Below, piece after piece: positions 51,463-61,339 of a DNA stretch of 64,000 nt. The notes under the pieces were generated by a model, which saw nothing but the letters and a program-made list of their open reading frames with translations, did no database searches and had not been told where the DNA came from. Made by a program: the position numbers and the translations under genes. Location: contig NC_041815.1 in NCBI RefSeq assembly GCF_900964775.1, positions 23,399,779 through 23,463,778 on the forward strand, read 5' to 3'. The DNA comes from Scleropages formosus (taxonomy: Eukaryota; Chordata; Actinopteri; Osteoglossiformes; Osteoglossidae). The stretch's first letter is position 1, and each line of letters starts with the position of its first letter.

Positions 51463-51540
51463 TCATCTAACAGATCGTTTGGGTGACTTTGGAAAACCTT
51501 GGCGTTGGTTGCCTTGGAAACCGGAAAAGCATGACGTCAT
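51463..51540 (-). promoter_or_regulatory. LCA5L: LCA5L-A promoter and non-coding exon 1: X-box plus CRE
   Basis: GTTGCCTTGGAAAC at 51508-51521 is a near-perfect RFX X-box (GTNRCC N2 RGYAAC pattern). TGACGTCA at 51532-51539 is a full CRE. A donor CACAAG/GTAAGA at 51462 (minus strand) and the acceptor before AGACATG at 50933 suggest a non-coding first exon. RFX factors drive ciliary genes, which fits lebercilin family function. Confidence 0.7.
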
Positions 51541-52621
51541 AATTGGGAGCGTGCGGCAACGTATTATTATACTGTAGTGGCAGGGTGGGCGGAGCCTTCC
51601 CCAACATCTCCTGCCGCTGTGATTAAATACGTTTTATGTAATCTGAGACTTCTGTGTATTGGGTTAGTGTGAAAACTATTATGACTCTTTACGATGATAC
51701 GAATTAAAATGGTCTGACTTGCCATTATCCTTTGATTTTGGTAAACAAAATCTAGTAAATGTAAAGGTTTCATAATATCATAGTTTTGCTACAATTTGCT
51801 TTCATTCCCATTGTAATAATACTGATCCAGCCCATAATATTGATCCATTTCATTTTTTTAATATCGCACAGCCTCATAGAGCTACTCCAGAGGTTTTCCT
51901 CAACGTGCGGCTTAGTAAGCAGTTACGTCTCGCAAGCCTGAGGTCTAATGTATTGACAGACAAGCTAAATGACCAATCATCGATTAGTCCCGCCCCCAAA
52001 GGGCAGTCAAGCAAACACGACATTCTGGAGTGAAAACGTAGTGTGGTACGGTTGGAGCGCGTGCACGTGTCTTTACTTTGTCCGACCCTTGTTGTATTAA
52101 ATCCTGCAATAAATGTGTTAAATAAATGTATGTCGTGTAAAATTGTGCGTACTATAGAATATAAATACGTATATAAAAGAAAGTTGAAAGTACGCGCGAG
52201 GATGAAAAACATTTCGTTTTGATTTAGAATGATGTCGGTGTTTAAATTTCATTCATCACATGTTTATTGAAAAAATAAGGGTCGATTTGCTCGTAAAACA
52301 TTTGAGCTTTTTCCTTGAACCACCATCTCGCCAAGTTTTCACGAGCAAGTTTTCTGTGCAGTCAGTGGGTGGATAAAAATAATAAGTGAAAATGCATCAA
52401 ACTGTAACTACTTCTTTGTTCAAGTGTAGCCAATATTAGTAACGGTTATTTGGGCATAGCTGCACAGTGTTGGAGTTTCCTTATATATCTCGGCCTCTGG
52501 CTGAGCTCACATTCCAAACCTGCACCAGCAATCAGCCCTGGAGACTCGAGCCTTTACCCCCCTGGAAGCTTCTAGAACACAGTCAGTCCCATAGCAGTGT
52601 TTTCATTGAAGGAAATCTGCT
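51541..52621. other. Intergenic DNA between the LCA5L copies, left part
   Basis: AT-rich single-copy-looking sequence. No exon, RNA gene or repeat end recognised. Confidence 0.5.
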
Positions 52622-53070
52622 CATTCATTCTCTCATTTAGCTGATGATTTTCTCCAAAGGAACTTGCAGTTTTAAGCTACTTATAACTATTTATCCATTT
52701 ATACAGCGGGGTCATTTTACCAGAACCTGTTTCAGGTATGGGGGGACGCAGTGACACAGCAGGCTTGGCCAGGTCTCACCCTCTGGTGGGTCTGGGGTTC
52801 GAGTCCTGCTGGAGGTGCCTTGCGGCGGACTGGTGTTCGATCTGGTGTGTGTGTCCCCTCCCCCTCCAGCCCTGCGCCCTGTGCCCTGTGCCCTGTGTTG
52901 CTGGGTTAGGCTCTGGTTCTTCACAACCCTGCTCGGGACGAGCGGTTTCAGACATTGTGTGTGTTTCAGGTAAGCACCTTGCTTATGGGTACTACAGCTG
53001 GTGGTGATTCAAGCCTGTCGCTTCTGTGTCCAAATTCAGCAGCTCTAACCACTATGTCACCAGCTGCCCC
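52622..53070 (-). mobile_element. SINE family B, inverted, split by a family-A SINE
   Basis: Left piece 52622-52738: TCATTTAGCTGATGATTTTC then TTATCCATTTATACAGCGGG. Right piece 52973-53070: GGTACTACAGCTGGTGGTG, TTCAAGCCTGTCGC, GCAGCTCTAACCACTATG. The two join at TGTTTCAGGTA, the duplicated target of the nested family-A element. Confidence 0.85.
52739..52961 (+). mobile_element. SINE family A nested in family B
   Basis: GGGGGGACGCAGTGACACAG head, box B GGTTCGAGTCC, body with three tandem GCCCTGT units (about 52866-52893), and a short TG tail. TGTTTCAGGTA repeats at 52728-52738 and 52962-52972, so the insertion is into the older family-B copy. Confidence 0.92.
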
Positions 53071-53278
53071 ATTCACTCTCACTCCTTCTTGTAATCTTGT
53101 AAATCATTGAGTTTATGCTGCTGAACCTCGAGGTTCTAAAGAAGTATGTCAGCTGTGTTACTGGGCTTCTTCTCTGATCAGAAGGCAGCAGCAGCAGGAT
53201 GTACTTCAGACTCAGAGATCACTGAGTATAATACACCCTAACCCCTTTACAGGGACACTCGTTGCAGACATTCACGGT

Positions 53279-53630
53279 GCGGGCGGCATGGTGGCACAGC
53301 AAGTAGTGCTGGTGTTTCACAGTGTCTGGGTGGTACAAGAGGGCATGGGTTTGATCCCTGCTAAGTCTCTGTAGAGTTTGCTTTGTTCTCCAGGGTGCTC
53401 TGGTTTCCTCCCACAGTCCAAAGACATGCTGTTCAGGTTCATCCATAGTGAGTGACAGAGAGAGTGTGTTTCACTGATGTATGGATGAGTGACCCATTGT
53501 AAGTAGTGTATCTAGCAGTGTAAGTCACCACGGTGAATAAGGTGTGTGGGCTGATAACACTACATAGAGTTCATTGGAAGTTGCTTTGGAGAAAAAGCAT
53601 CTGCTAAATCAATAAATAAATGTAATGTAT
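53279..53630 (+). mobile_element. SINE family C
   Basis: GGCGGCATGGTGGCACAGCA head, GGGTTTGATCCC box B, TTTCCTCCCACAGTCCAAAG, GTATGGATGAGTGACCC, GTGTAAGTCACCACGGTGAA and the tail GCATCTGCTAAATCAATAAA. About 350 bp, full length. Confidence 0.88.
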
Positions 53631-53819
53631 GATCACTTATCTGGACCAGTTTCTTCCTTTCATGCTAGTGTGAAGACTGTCCTCCGACAGTCCAAATTTT
53701 TTGGTCGGTTTTGCTTAGATGGGTAATTGATCACGCTATGTGAACACACAGAATAATATCAAAATGGAGCTTAGAATGAATAGAATGAACCATAGAATGA
53801 ATGAATGAATGAAACTAAA

Positions 53820-54170
53820 CAAACTTCATTCACTCCAGAGGGAAATTCGCTTCGGTTGCAGCAGCATAAAATGTGCAACATAAATACCTGTGCACACATG
53901 TAAAGTAACAAAACATCAATAAGTGAAATAAGTGGCAAATAAAGTGAACAGGCAAACATTTAAATTCAAGAGAGGGGAGGAGTGGATTGAAGTGAGATGC
54001 TGAGAGAAGTGAGGTGGAGCAGGGTGTTATTGAATACAAACAAAAGTGCAGTGCCACTCAGTCACCCCCTCCTTATTATGGAGTGATGGCTACTGGTATA
54101 AGTGACCTCCAGCAGCTCCTTGAAGCACCATAACTGGATCAGTCTGTTGTTGAAAGTGATACTTAGTTTT
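53820..54170 (-). repeat. Retroelement-like 3' region, class uncertain
   Basis: CTTCATTCACTCCAGAGGG and AAATTCGCTTCGGTTGCAGC at the left, then CTCCAGCAGCTCCTTGAAGC and AACTGGATCAGTCTGTTGTT, resemble the 3' portion of fish non-LTR elements. No intact frame. Confidence 0.35.
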
Positions 54171-54497
54171 ACTACGGTGGCATACAGCAGGTGAGTGATT
54201 TTTCATGATGGACAAGAGTTTATATAGGTGACATACTGTATTGTGTGAACATTTTATTTTAGTTGAGTTTGGTGCTTTGTTTTCATCACAGGCCCAAAGA
54301 GCAGGAGCATCTGGTACCCATAATACAGGCCACCTCAGTCTCTCCCACATAGCCACTTGGTGCAATTTTCCGTTGGTCTCTGTTTATTGTGCCAAATTAA
54401 ATACTGCAGACCCGAACCATGTTGCTGGACAGACAAATGAAAATCTGGAGCAATTAACAATTAGTTGCATTCAATTACTGTAAACATTGTAGTAATG

Positions 54498-54660
54498 CTG
54501 TAACTTGGTAGTGTAGTGGTTAGCACTGCTCTCTTTGTACCTGGAGGTTAAGAGGTTTGAATCGTACCTGTAGCACCATCACGTAAAGTACTTGCCCTGA
54601 AAGATCTTGATCTTGTAAAATTACTCAGTGGTTTAAATGATTGTACTTTGCTTTGGAGCT
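54498..54660 (+). mobile_element. SINE family B, shortened
   Basis: GGTAGTGTAGTGGTTAGCAC, GAGGTTTGAATCGTACC, AAAGTACTTGCCCTGAAAG and TACTTTGCTTTGGAGC. Its end abuts the next repeat. Confidence 0.7.
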
Positions 54661-54850
54661 CAGAAGTCAAATTTATTGTCATTCCCACAATGTGTCTAGG
54701 ACATACATTGGAGGGAAATAGCATTTCTCCTGGACCATGGTGTGAACATAGAGGACAACATACACATAAATCAACTGCAATGATATGTTCAGTCTAATAA
54801 TACATTAAATAAATAAATAAATAAATAAATAATGAAGAGGAGGTAGTGCA
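54661..54850 (+). repeat. Retroelement-like tail with (AAAT)n microsatellite
   Basis: CAAATTTATTGTCATTCCCA, TTTCTCCTGGACCATGGTG and GAGGACAACATACACATAAA match a widespread fish retroelement end whose exact family I cannot name. It ends in about seven AAAT units at 54805-54832. Confidence 0.45.
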
Positions 54851-55366
54851 AAAGAGTAAGTTTTAAGAACATCGAATAATAATGAATAAAAGTAAATGCA
54901 GTTGTGGACAGAACAGCTGAAAAACTAGACAATGACTGAAGCTGCCTGCAGTTTCTTTTAAGTAATATGAATAGCTTTTTCATTAGCTGGACAAATAAAT
55001 TTTGAGCAAAAAATGTATTTTGGGTATTGAATGATAGGGATGCTAAAAATGAAATAAAAATATTTTCAGTCAAGTTCAAAAAACATACTGTACATTTAAG
55101 GCCATATCAGGTAAAATTGTTACAGGACCATTACGGTTCTCTGCCACACAAAGATGATCATATTGTTTTCCTTCATAGCAGAATCTTCGTTTTCTTTCCC
55201 GTGGGGTTTATATATGAGCTTTAGGATCTGGGCCTGACCTTTGACTTTGGTCTTGGTTCACTGAAAGTCACCTTACCAAAAAGTTCCTTCATCAAGTTCC
55301 ACTTCTTCAGCTTGCCACTCTCCTCCTCCCGCAAGGCCACTTTGTGAAGGTCTGAAAAAGTGGGGC

Positions 55367-58300
55367 TTACAGGCCTCCGTTTCTAGGTGACGTGACTTTA
55401 TGCGGCCTTCGCTGTAGGTGACGCGGTTCCTCCGCAGGTCCCACCCTGCTGTCGGATTCCTGAGGTGCGGGTTCTTCATGGTGTCTCTGAAGGCGCGGGT
55501 AGTGGTGCCTTCTCAGCAGCGATGAGGGAGACCTCCTGGTCAGCAAAGCGGCACTGGAGGGCCTTTGAGGGCGGTACACGATGTTGCTCGCTTCTTGCTC
55601 GTTCGGCTCTGCCTCATCATCCTTCCACAGCCTTACGTGATCCCCCTGGGCTTTAATCCCTTTATTTTCCCCCTCTGCTTCAGTGCGATTCTCCAGAAAT
55701 TGCAGCACTAACTTGTGTTCCCTTTCAATGAAATCTATGCCCTTTGTTTTTCTATCATCTACAGATTGCAGAGAACTTCTCTTTAAAAATATTACACTCC
55801 TCTTTAAAACTGCTAAATAATGTTATTACTTGTTTTGCTTTCACTTTAGATGTAGCGAACCTCCCTGGTGCGTACGTACTAGGGAACATCAGTGGTCAGA
55901 GGGTACAGAGCAGTTGCTTAACATTGAAAGTAGCATTGGAGAAAAGCCTCAAGTGAATGAATAATTGTAAATGTAATGTAACACACCACTTAGTGGATAA
56001 TGGTAGAAGAGGTGCTGGACTAGCTAACATCTCAGCGGATCCACCGGCCAATCACAGCTTCAAATGGCAAAATCTCAGTCAGTACTGGACTTAAAAGTAA
56101 TACTAGTAGTAAATACTAGAAGTAATGCGAGTACAAGCAGTTACTCACCTGCAGCAGTTTCAACAGAAGTGTTTCCATATTTTGTTGTGTTTCCAACTAT
56201 TGGCCCATCTTTTGCAGCACTTTCATTGTTCTTTGTTTCTACGTATCCAGTGGCAGGAACCTCCTAAAAAAGAAAAAGGTGACTTTCAACCCCTTGGCCA
56301 TAAAGAATGATGGGTGTACTTGTAGAAATGATTGGTACGCGATTGGATTAAATCCATTATATGTTCACAGTGTTCTCCATGAAATGTATCTAAACATGCC
56401 TATATAGCCCACGTAAACAATTTCTGTACCTAGATCACACATTCAGTGTAAATAAGCTCAAACTGATGTAAACAAGGCATGTAGGATTGATTACTGAGGT
56501 TGTTCTCAGCCTTCGCACGTCGGCTACGAGAAACTATCACAATACAAGTGTCCCTTTCATACTGTACCGCAACCCTTCTTTTACTTCATTCAGTATTTTA
56601 AAACACTTAAGGGTTACTTTTGGTCTTCTTTGACAAAGTATTATTTATAACTGATGGTTGGTGGTACAACAAAAGAGAGGCTGTAAAAAAAAAATTGTGA
56701 TATCAGACGAACACTGCATCTATAACCACATGTGTATCTAAAGCTCTTTGTATGCAAAATACACGGTTTTACATGTATTCATTTAGCAGACGCTTTTCTC
56801 CAAAGCAACGTACATCTCATGGAAAATACAATGTGTGCATTACATTAGGAGAAAGAGACATAGCTGCAGACGTGTGATTCTTCAGTACGGCTAGTTTCTT
56901 TCCACCATATGCAATGTTCATCACACGAATAACTGCATACAACTTTCAGAATATATTCTATAAAGAATAGCTTCTATATCAGAATATATTTTATAGTCAG
57001 ATGTGTACACTGCTGTGGAGGAAAGTCACCTGGGCGTTATGGCTCGGCTCATTACAGCTCTCCGTGCTTTTGTGCTTCTGCAGGGTCATCTTGACGTCCC
57101 CTGAGCGCTTGTGTTCTACCTCTGCTGTGGAGGTACCTACCTCCTTGTGAACAGGGCACAATTGCTCTGTTTGAATGGATTTAGACTCTTTCGCAGCTGA
57201 GAAATTAAACACAGAGAGCACAATATAGATATAAACACAAAAAGCTTGTTAAATCGTAATTGACTTTCTGATCCCATCCGCTGTCTGTCCCCTGAGCCCC
57301 AAGAGTCACACTTATCACCCAACACACCATCCCAGGAGCAAGACTTCTTTGAAACAGATGTTTTGCTCACGAAAACGAGAATTGTATGACAATTATGCGG
57401 TATGGCTGACGGCTCAAATGAATCCTTGGGATATATTAGTCAAGGACATAAATCTTAAATACTGAGCAATACTAAAGGTACCTCTTCCTGGACTTCTTTC
57501 TGAAAATTGATACGAGTAGATATTTCTCATCTCCAAAAGTTGTACTTGCTCCTAAAAGTCACAGATTAATCATTTTTTGAACTGTGATGCAAAAATGATG
57601 TAAGATAAATTTAAATCTCACCAAACAGCACATTTTATCCTTACCCCTTTCTGCAATTTCTTATAAAGCCTTTTTATGGTGTAAGCTTAGATCAAATGTC
57701 TTTTTCTGTTTACTTGCAGTTTTTTTTGTGGAAAAATTCAATGTGCATTCCACTTTGTTTTATATAAAACATCTGCCAGCCTGAGTATACAGCTTACATA
57801 GTATTTTGCAAATGCATTATTTGTATGTGGGGAGGGGTAAGGGGAGGGTAACTTTAGGCCCCTTACACTGATCTTTTGTTTGAGCTGATTGATTTCCTCT
57901 TGGAGACACTTGGAAAGATCTCTGGCTTGATGGGTCTTCTGAACTTGGGAGGAAAGCTGACGATTAAAGGATGCATTTGTCAGCTCCAAGTTTTTCTCCA
58001 AGTTCTGGAATTGAAAGTAAACAAAAGTATGCAATGATCAACACTAAGAATAGTATTTAGTTAGGTGGGGTAAGTGCCAGTGAGTCAAGGTCACCTCATG
58101 GCGGCAAGTAACATTTTTCACAGAAGGGTAGGGTATGGTAATGGTTTACCAAAGCCTTCTTCCATGCACGTCACCAGACTGTGTGAAGAGGTTCCCGGCG
58201 AACAGAAAACACGAGCAAATTTTACAGACAGAGCTGGATTCAAATCTACATCTGAACCCACAGCCAAGGATTTTTGCCACCACGTCACATATACAGACAA

Positions 58301-59773
58301 ACAATGCTGTGAGAAAGAACTCGCCTTCTTTATTTCTGCAGCTCTCTGGCATTAAATTCAAATCAGATCTCTTTGTTATTTCTAAGTACTATAGTAAGGG
58401 GGTGTGGTGGCGCAGTGGGTTGGACCAGGTCCTGCTCTCCAGTGGGTCTGGGGTTCGAGTCCCGCTTGGGGTGCCTTGCGATGGACTGGTGTCCCGTCCT
58501 GGGTGCGTCCCCTCCCCCTCCAGCTTTACGCCCTGAGTTGCCGGGTTAGACTCCGGTTCCCCACGACCCCGTATGGGACAAGCGGTTCAGAAAGTGTGTG
58601 TGTGTGTAAGTACTATAGTAGATGGTACAGTTAGTAAATTCTAAGGCCAGCAGGCTACTGGCAGTAGATTATTTCCAAATCCAGTTGGGCTGACTATTAT
58701 TTTGTCTTTTTCATAGATGTAACAGCTGTCAGTGTGTTCGCATTTTCCACTTTCAACCTCCATGTCATAACTATTAAGTGCATGGAATCAACTGTAAATC
58801 AAAACAGTTTATTTGAAAAGGTGCGGTTCAGTATTGACCTCCACCCAGCAGCTGATGTGTCTACCTCTATCCTCTTGTTTTTGATGTCGAGCTCTAGGGT
58901 GAGGGCACTGACGTGCTGCACCAGCTTTTCCATCTCTCCCAAGCTGCGATCCTGGCTGAGCTGCTGGAGCCTCCAGAGGGCATCTCGGATACTCAGCAGC
59001 CGGGCCTTGCTGACGTGCAGCTGTCGGACCAGCGCTCTGTTACGGGCCCAGGCGTCTTGCAGCAACTCCTGCAGCGTGCGCACGGCATCGTTCTGTTGGG
59101 GTGGCACTTGGGGCAGGTTGTTCTCCCAGTTCTTCAGGTGCTGCAGTGCCACCTCCTGGCAACCATCCAGGCACTTCATCAGCCGTTTCTCCGCGGGGGC
59201 CGGAGCTGGTTGGTGTTGCAGATCCCATACCTGGTCGCCAAGCCGTCTGATGGGGTGCTGGTGGGCCGACAGGGTGCGTTGCATGGGACCTTCGTGGGGC
59301 TTGATGGGAGGGAGGAAAGATAGTCTGCAGTCTTGTGTCTGACTGTCTTCCTGCCGTCTGTATCTTGAGTCACCTCTATTTTCACCTTGAAGACAACAAA
59401 TGAATATATATAAATCCTAATCTAAAATCTCCAGTCACTTCGTAGTAAATGTTAGGGTGAGAATATAAATTGTTGGTACAATTTTAATATTCCCCACCCC
59501 CATTTCAAATCACACTTTACCTTTCAAAGCGTGCACTTTGTAAAGTTTGTCTTGCCTCTCTTGGCGTGAGTGGGTAGTGAGCGTGAGATTATCTGCTTTG
59601 CCATCATTCAGTTTTGAACTGGTTCTACTGGAACCTCTCCTACCGCCGGTGGGCCTGCTGGTACAGGAGGAGGTGCACTCGAATAACAAGGAATATTCTG
59701 CGCTGCACAAGCCTGCGTCACCGCCAACTTTGTCATGCTGCACATCTTCGTGGTCCCGGTGTTTGAGTGACAT
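55367..59773 (-). CDS. LCA5L: Lebercilin-like protein, copy B (tandem duplicate, tail frameshifted, 551 aa)
   Basis: Second LCA5L copy, downstream of copy A in the same orientation. Exons: 59521-59773, 58865-59385, 57867-58004, 57482-57551, 57030-57196, 56149-56263, 55367-55758; 552 codons with stop. Exons 2, 3 and 4 have exactly the same lengths as in copy A (521, 138, 70). Exon 3 is nearly identical in protein ([20 protein letters not shown]). The start [14 protein letters not shown] parallels copy A ([17 protein letters not shown]). In the last exon the frame leaves the conserved track after [17 protein letters not shown] of copy A aligns only in the +1 frame, and an [11 protein letters not shown]-coding stretch survives out of frame at 55263-55298. 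So about 100 C-terminal residues are lost. The other exons are open, so the gene is either recently damaged or a working short paralogue. Confidence 0.85.
55892..55982 (+). repeat. L2-like/SINE tail fragment
   Basis: GCATTGGAGAAAAGCCTCAAG followed by TGAATGAATAATTGTAAATG, the tail shared by SINE families B, C and L2. The 5' part is lost. It lies in the last intron of LCA5L-B. Confidence 0.45.
56772..56945 (-). mobile_element. L2-type LINE 3' end, inverted
   Basis: ACATGTATTCATTTAGCAGA, CTTTTCTCCAAAGCAACG, ATTACATTAGGAGAAAGAGA and ATGTTCATCACACGAATAAC. It aligns with 23274-23462. 5'-truncated; in an LCA5L-B intron. Confidence 0.6.
58397..58606 (+). mobile_element. SINE family A with perfect 14-bp target duplication
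   Basis: Near-consensus copy (GGTGGCGCAGTGGGTTGGAC head, GGTTCGAGTCCC box B, AAGCGGTTCAGAAAGTG end). TAAGTACTATAGTA is repeated exactly at 58383-58396 and 58607-58620. One of the youngest insertions in the window; it lies in LCA5L-B intron 2. Confidence 0.94.
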
Positions 59774-59877
59774 GTCTCTGCAAACGTACCAGTCAACACC
59801 AATATGACCCCTAGAATTAAAATACACATTTACAAAGATTTCTCTGTACATTTGCAGAATACACAGTGGTTAACCAT

Positions 59878-60075
59878 AGGGGCATCTGGTACTGCAGTGT
59901 TTTGAGCTGCTGTTAGGAATCAGAAAGAAGTGGTAGGTTTGAATCCCACCTCCAGCTGCAGTACCCTTGAGCAACGTACTTACCCTAATTTGCTCCAGTA
60001 AAATTACCCAGGTGTAATGGGTAAATAATTGTAATTAGCTTCACATTGTAAGTTGCTTTGGAGAAAAGTACTTGT
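59878..60075 (+). mobile_element. SINE family B
   Basis: GGGGCATCTGGTACTGCAGTG head, GGTTTGAATCCCACCTCC box B, CTGCAGTACCCTTGAGCAA, CTCCAGTAAAATTACCCAG, GTTGCTTTGGAGAAAAGTA. It lies just upstream of LCA5L-B coding exon 1, in its 5' intron. Confidence 0.8.
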
Positions 60076-60304
60076 AGGGAGCAATTTAACAAATTTAACT
60101 TTCAGAAACCAGATAGAATAATAATTCTTTTATCATTGCGATTTCTAAATTATAATTATATTATCATGTCACTAGCGAATACAAAATCTTGGAGGCAACG
60201 GACCTACCAGCTTTAAAAGTAATGAACCAATTGCACATCACACACTTCTTGTACACACCATATCATATGAGAGACTATGTAAATAATTAGCAGTTCCATT
60301 TTAC

Positions 60305-60410
60305 CTCGTGTGCACTCGTAACAGGTGTTTTTTTGTGCGTTACTATAGAAAACGTTCATGTCGGTTGTCTTGGAAACGAGAAAGCGACTTAAGAATCGTA
60401 AATGACGTAA
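60305..60410 (-). promoter_or_regulatory. LCA5L: LCA5L-B promoter and non-coding exon 1: X-box plus CRE-like site
   Basis: GTTGTCTTGGAAAC at 60364-60377 differs from the copy-A X-box by one base. TGACGTAA at 60403-60410 is a CRE variant at the matching side. The donor-like ACGAG/GTAAAA at 60304 and the acceptor before AGACATG at 59777 mirror copy A. Both motifs therefore pre-date the duplication. Confidence 0.6.
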
Positions 60411-60803
60411 TCACGTAAAAAAAAAAAAATACAGCACGTGCACGTGAAAGACAGCGGAACGCTACGCTGGGAGCCGAGCTATAAATTGTTGTATTGATTA
60501 ATTTCCGTACTGGGGAAGGTTTGCTTTTTTTTCCTTTGTTTAATTAAGCGATTATTTGACCCAAGTGTGAGCCACGTGTTTCAATTGCGGGGTATTATTC
60601 TGTTAAATTATGTTCTGTTTTTTTCATGCTCGGAAGAACATCACATAAATTATTGCCAGGCAGTGTTATTCTTGGTTATTCCCTCCGGCTGCTGCCTGTC
60701 TTATTAAATAAGAGAAAATAAGTCTTTATTTATAATAAAATGACTGAGTAAAAGTCATTCTTACTGACCTTGTTGTATCCTTTTGCACCTGACCCAGATG
60801 CAA

Positions 60804-61009
60804 CACACACACACACACATTTTCGAAACCGCTTGTCCCATACGGGGTCGCGGGGAACCGGAGCCTACCCGGTAACACAGGGCGTAAGGGGATGAGACAC
60901 ACCCAGGACGGGATGCCAGTCTGTCACAAGGCACCCCAAGGGGGACTCAAACCCCAGACCTACTGGAGAGCAGGACCTGGTCCAACCCACTGCGCCACCG
61001 CACCCTCCT
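60804..61009 (-). mobile_element. SINE family A, inverted, with 10-bp target duplication
   Basis: (CA)n, then TTCGAAACCGCTTGTCCC and the body complement, ending TGCGCCACCGCACCC. CCAGATGCAA repeats at 60794-60803 and 61010-61019. It has a small deletion in the C-rich block. Confidence 0.92.
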
Positions 61010-61114
61010 CCAGATGCAATAGTTTTGTTAAATTGTTGGGTTTTTAGTTTCCTTGCAAAACACATGGGGACCTAATCTTATGAACATCTGAGTTACAAAT
61101 TTTCCAAGATGATC

Positions 61115-61330
61115 TCTCACATACACACTTTCTGAACCGCTTGTCCCATACGGGGTTGCAGGGAACCGGAGCCTAACCCAGCAACTCAGGGCATAAGGCT
61201 GGAGGGGGAGGGGACACACCCAGGACGGGACGCCAGTCCGCCGCAAGGCACCCCCAAGTGGGACTCGAACCCCAGATCCACCAGAGAGCAGGACCCCGCT
61301 CAACCCACTGCACCACCGCACCCCCCACCG
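61115..61330 (-). mobile_element. SINE family A, inverted, with 9-bp target duplication
   Basis: TTTCTGAACCGCTTGTCCC to CACTGCACCACCGCACCCC. AAGATGATC flanks it at 61106-61114 and 61331-61339. Same orientation as, and about 105 bp from, the previous copy. Confidence 0.9.
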
Positions 61331-61339
61331 AAGATGATC

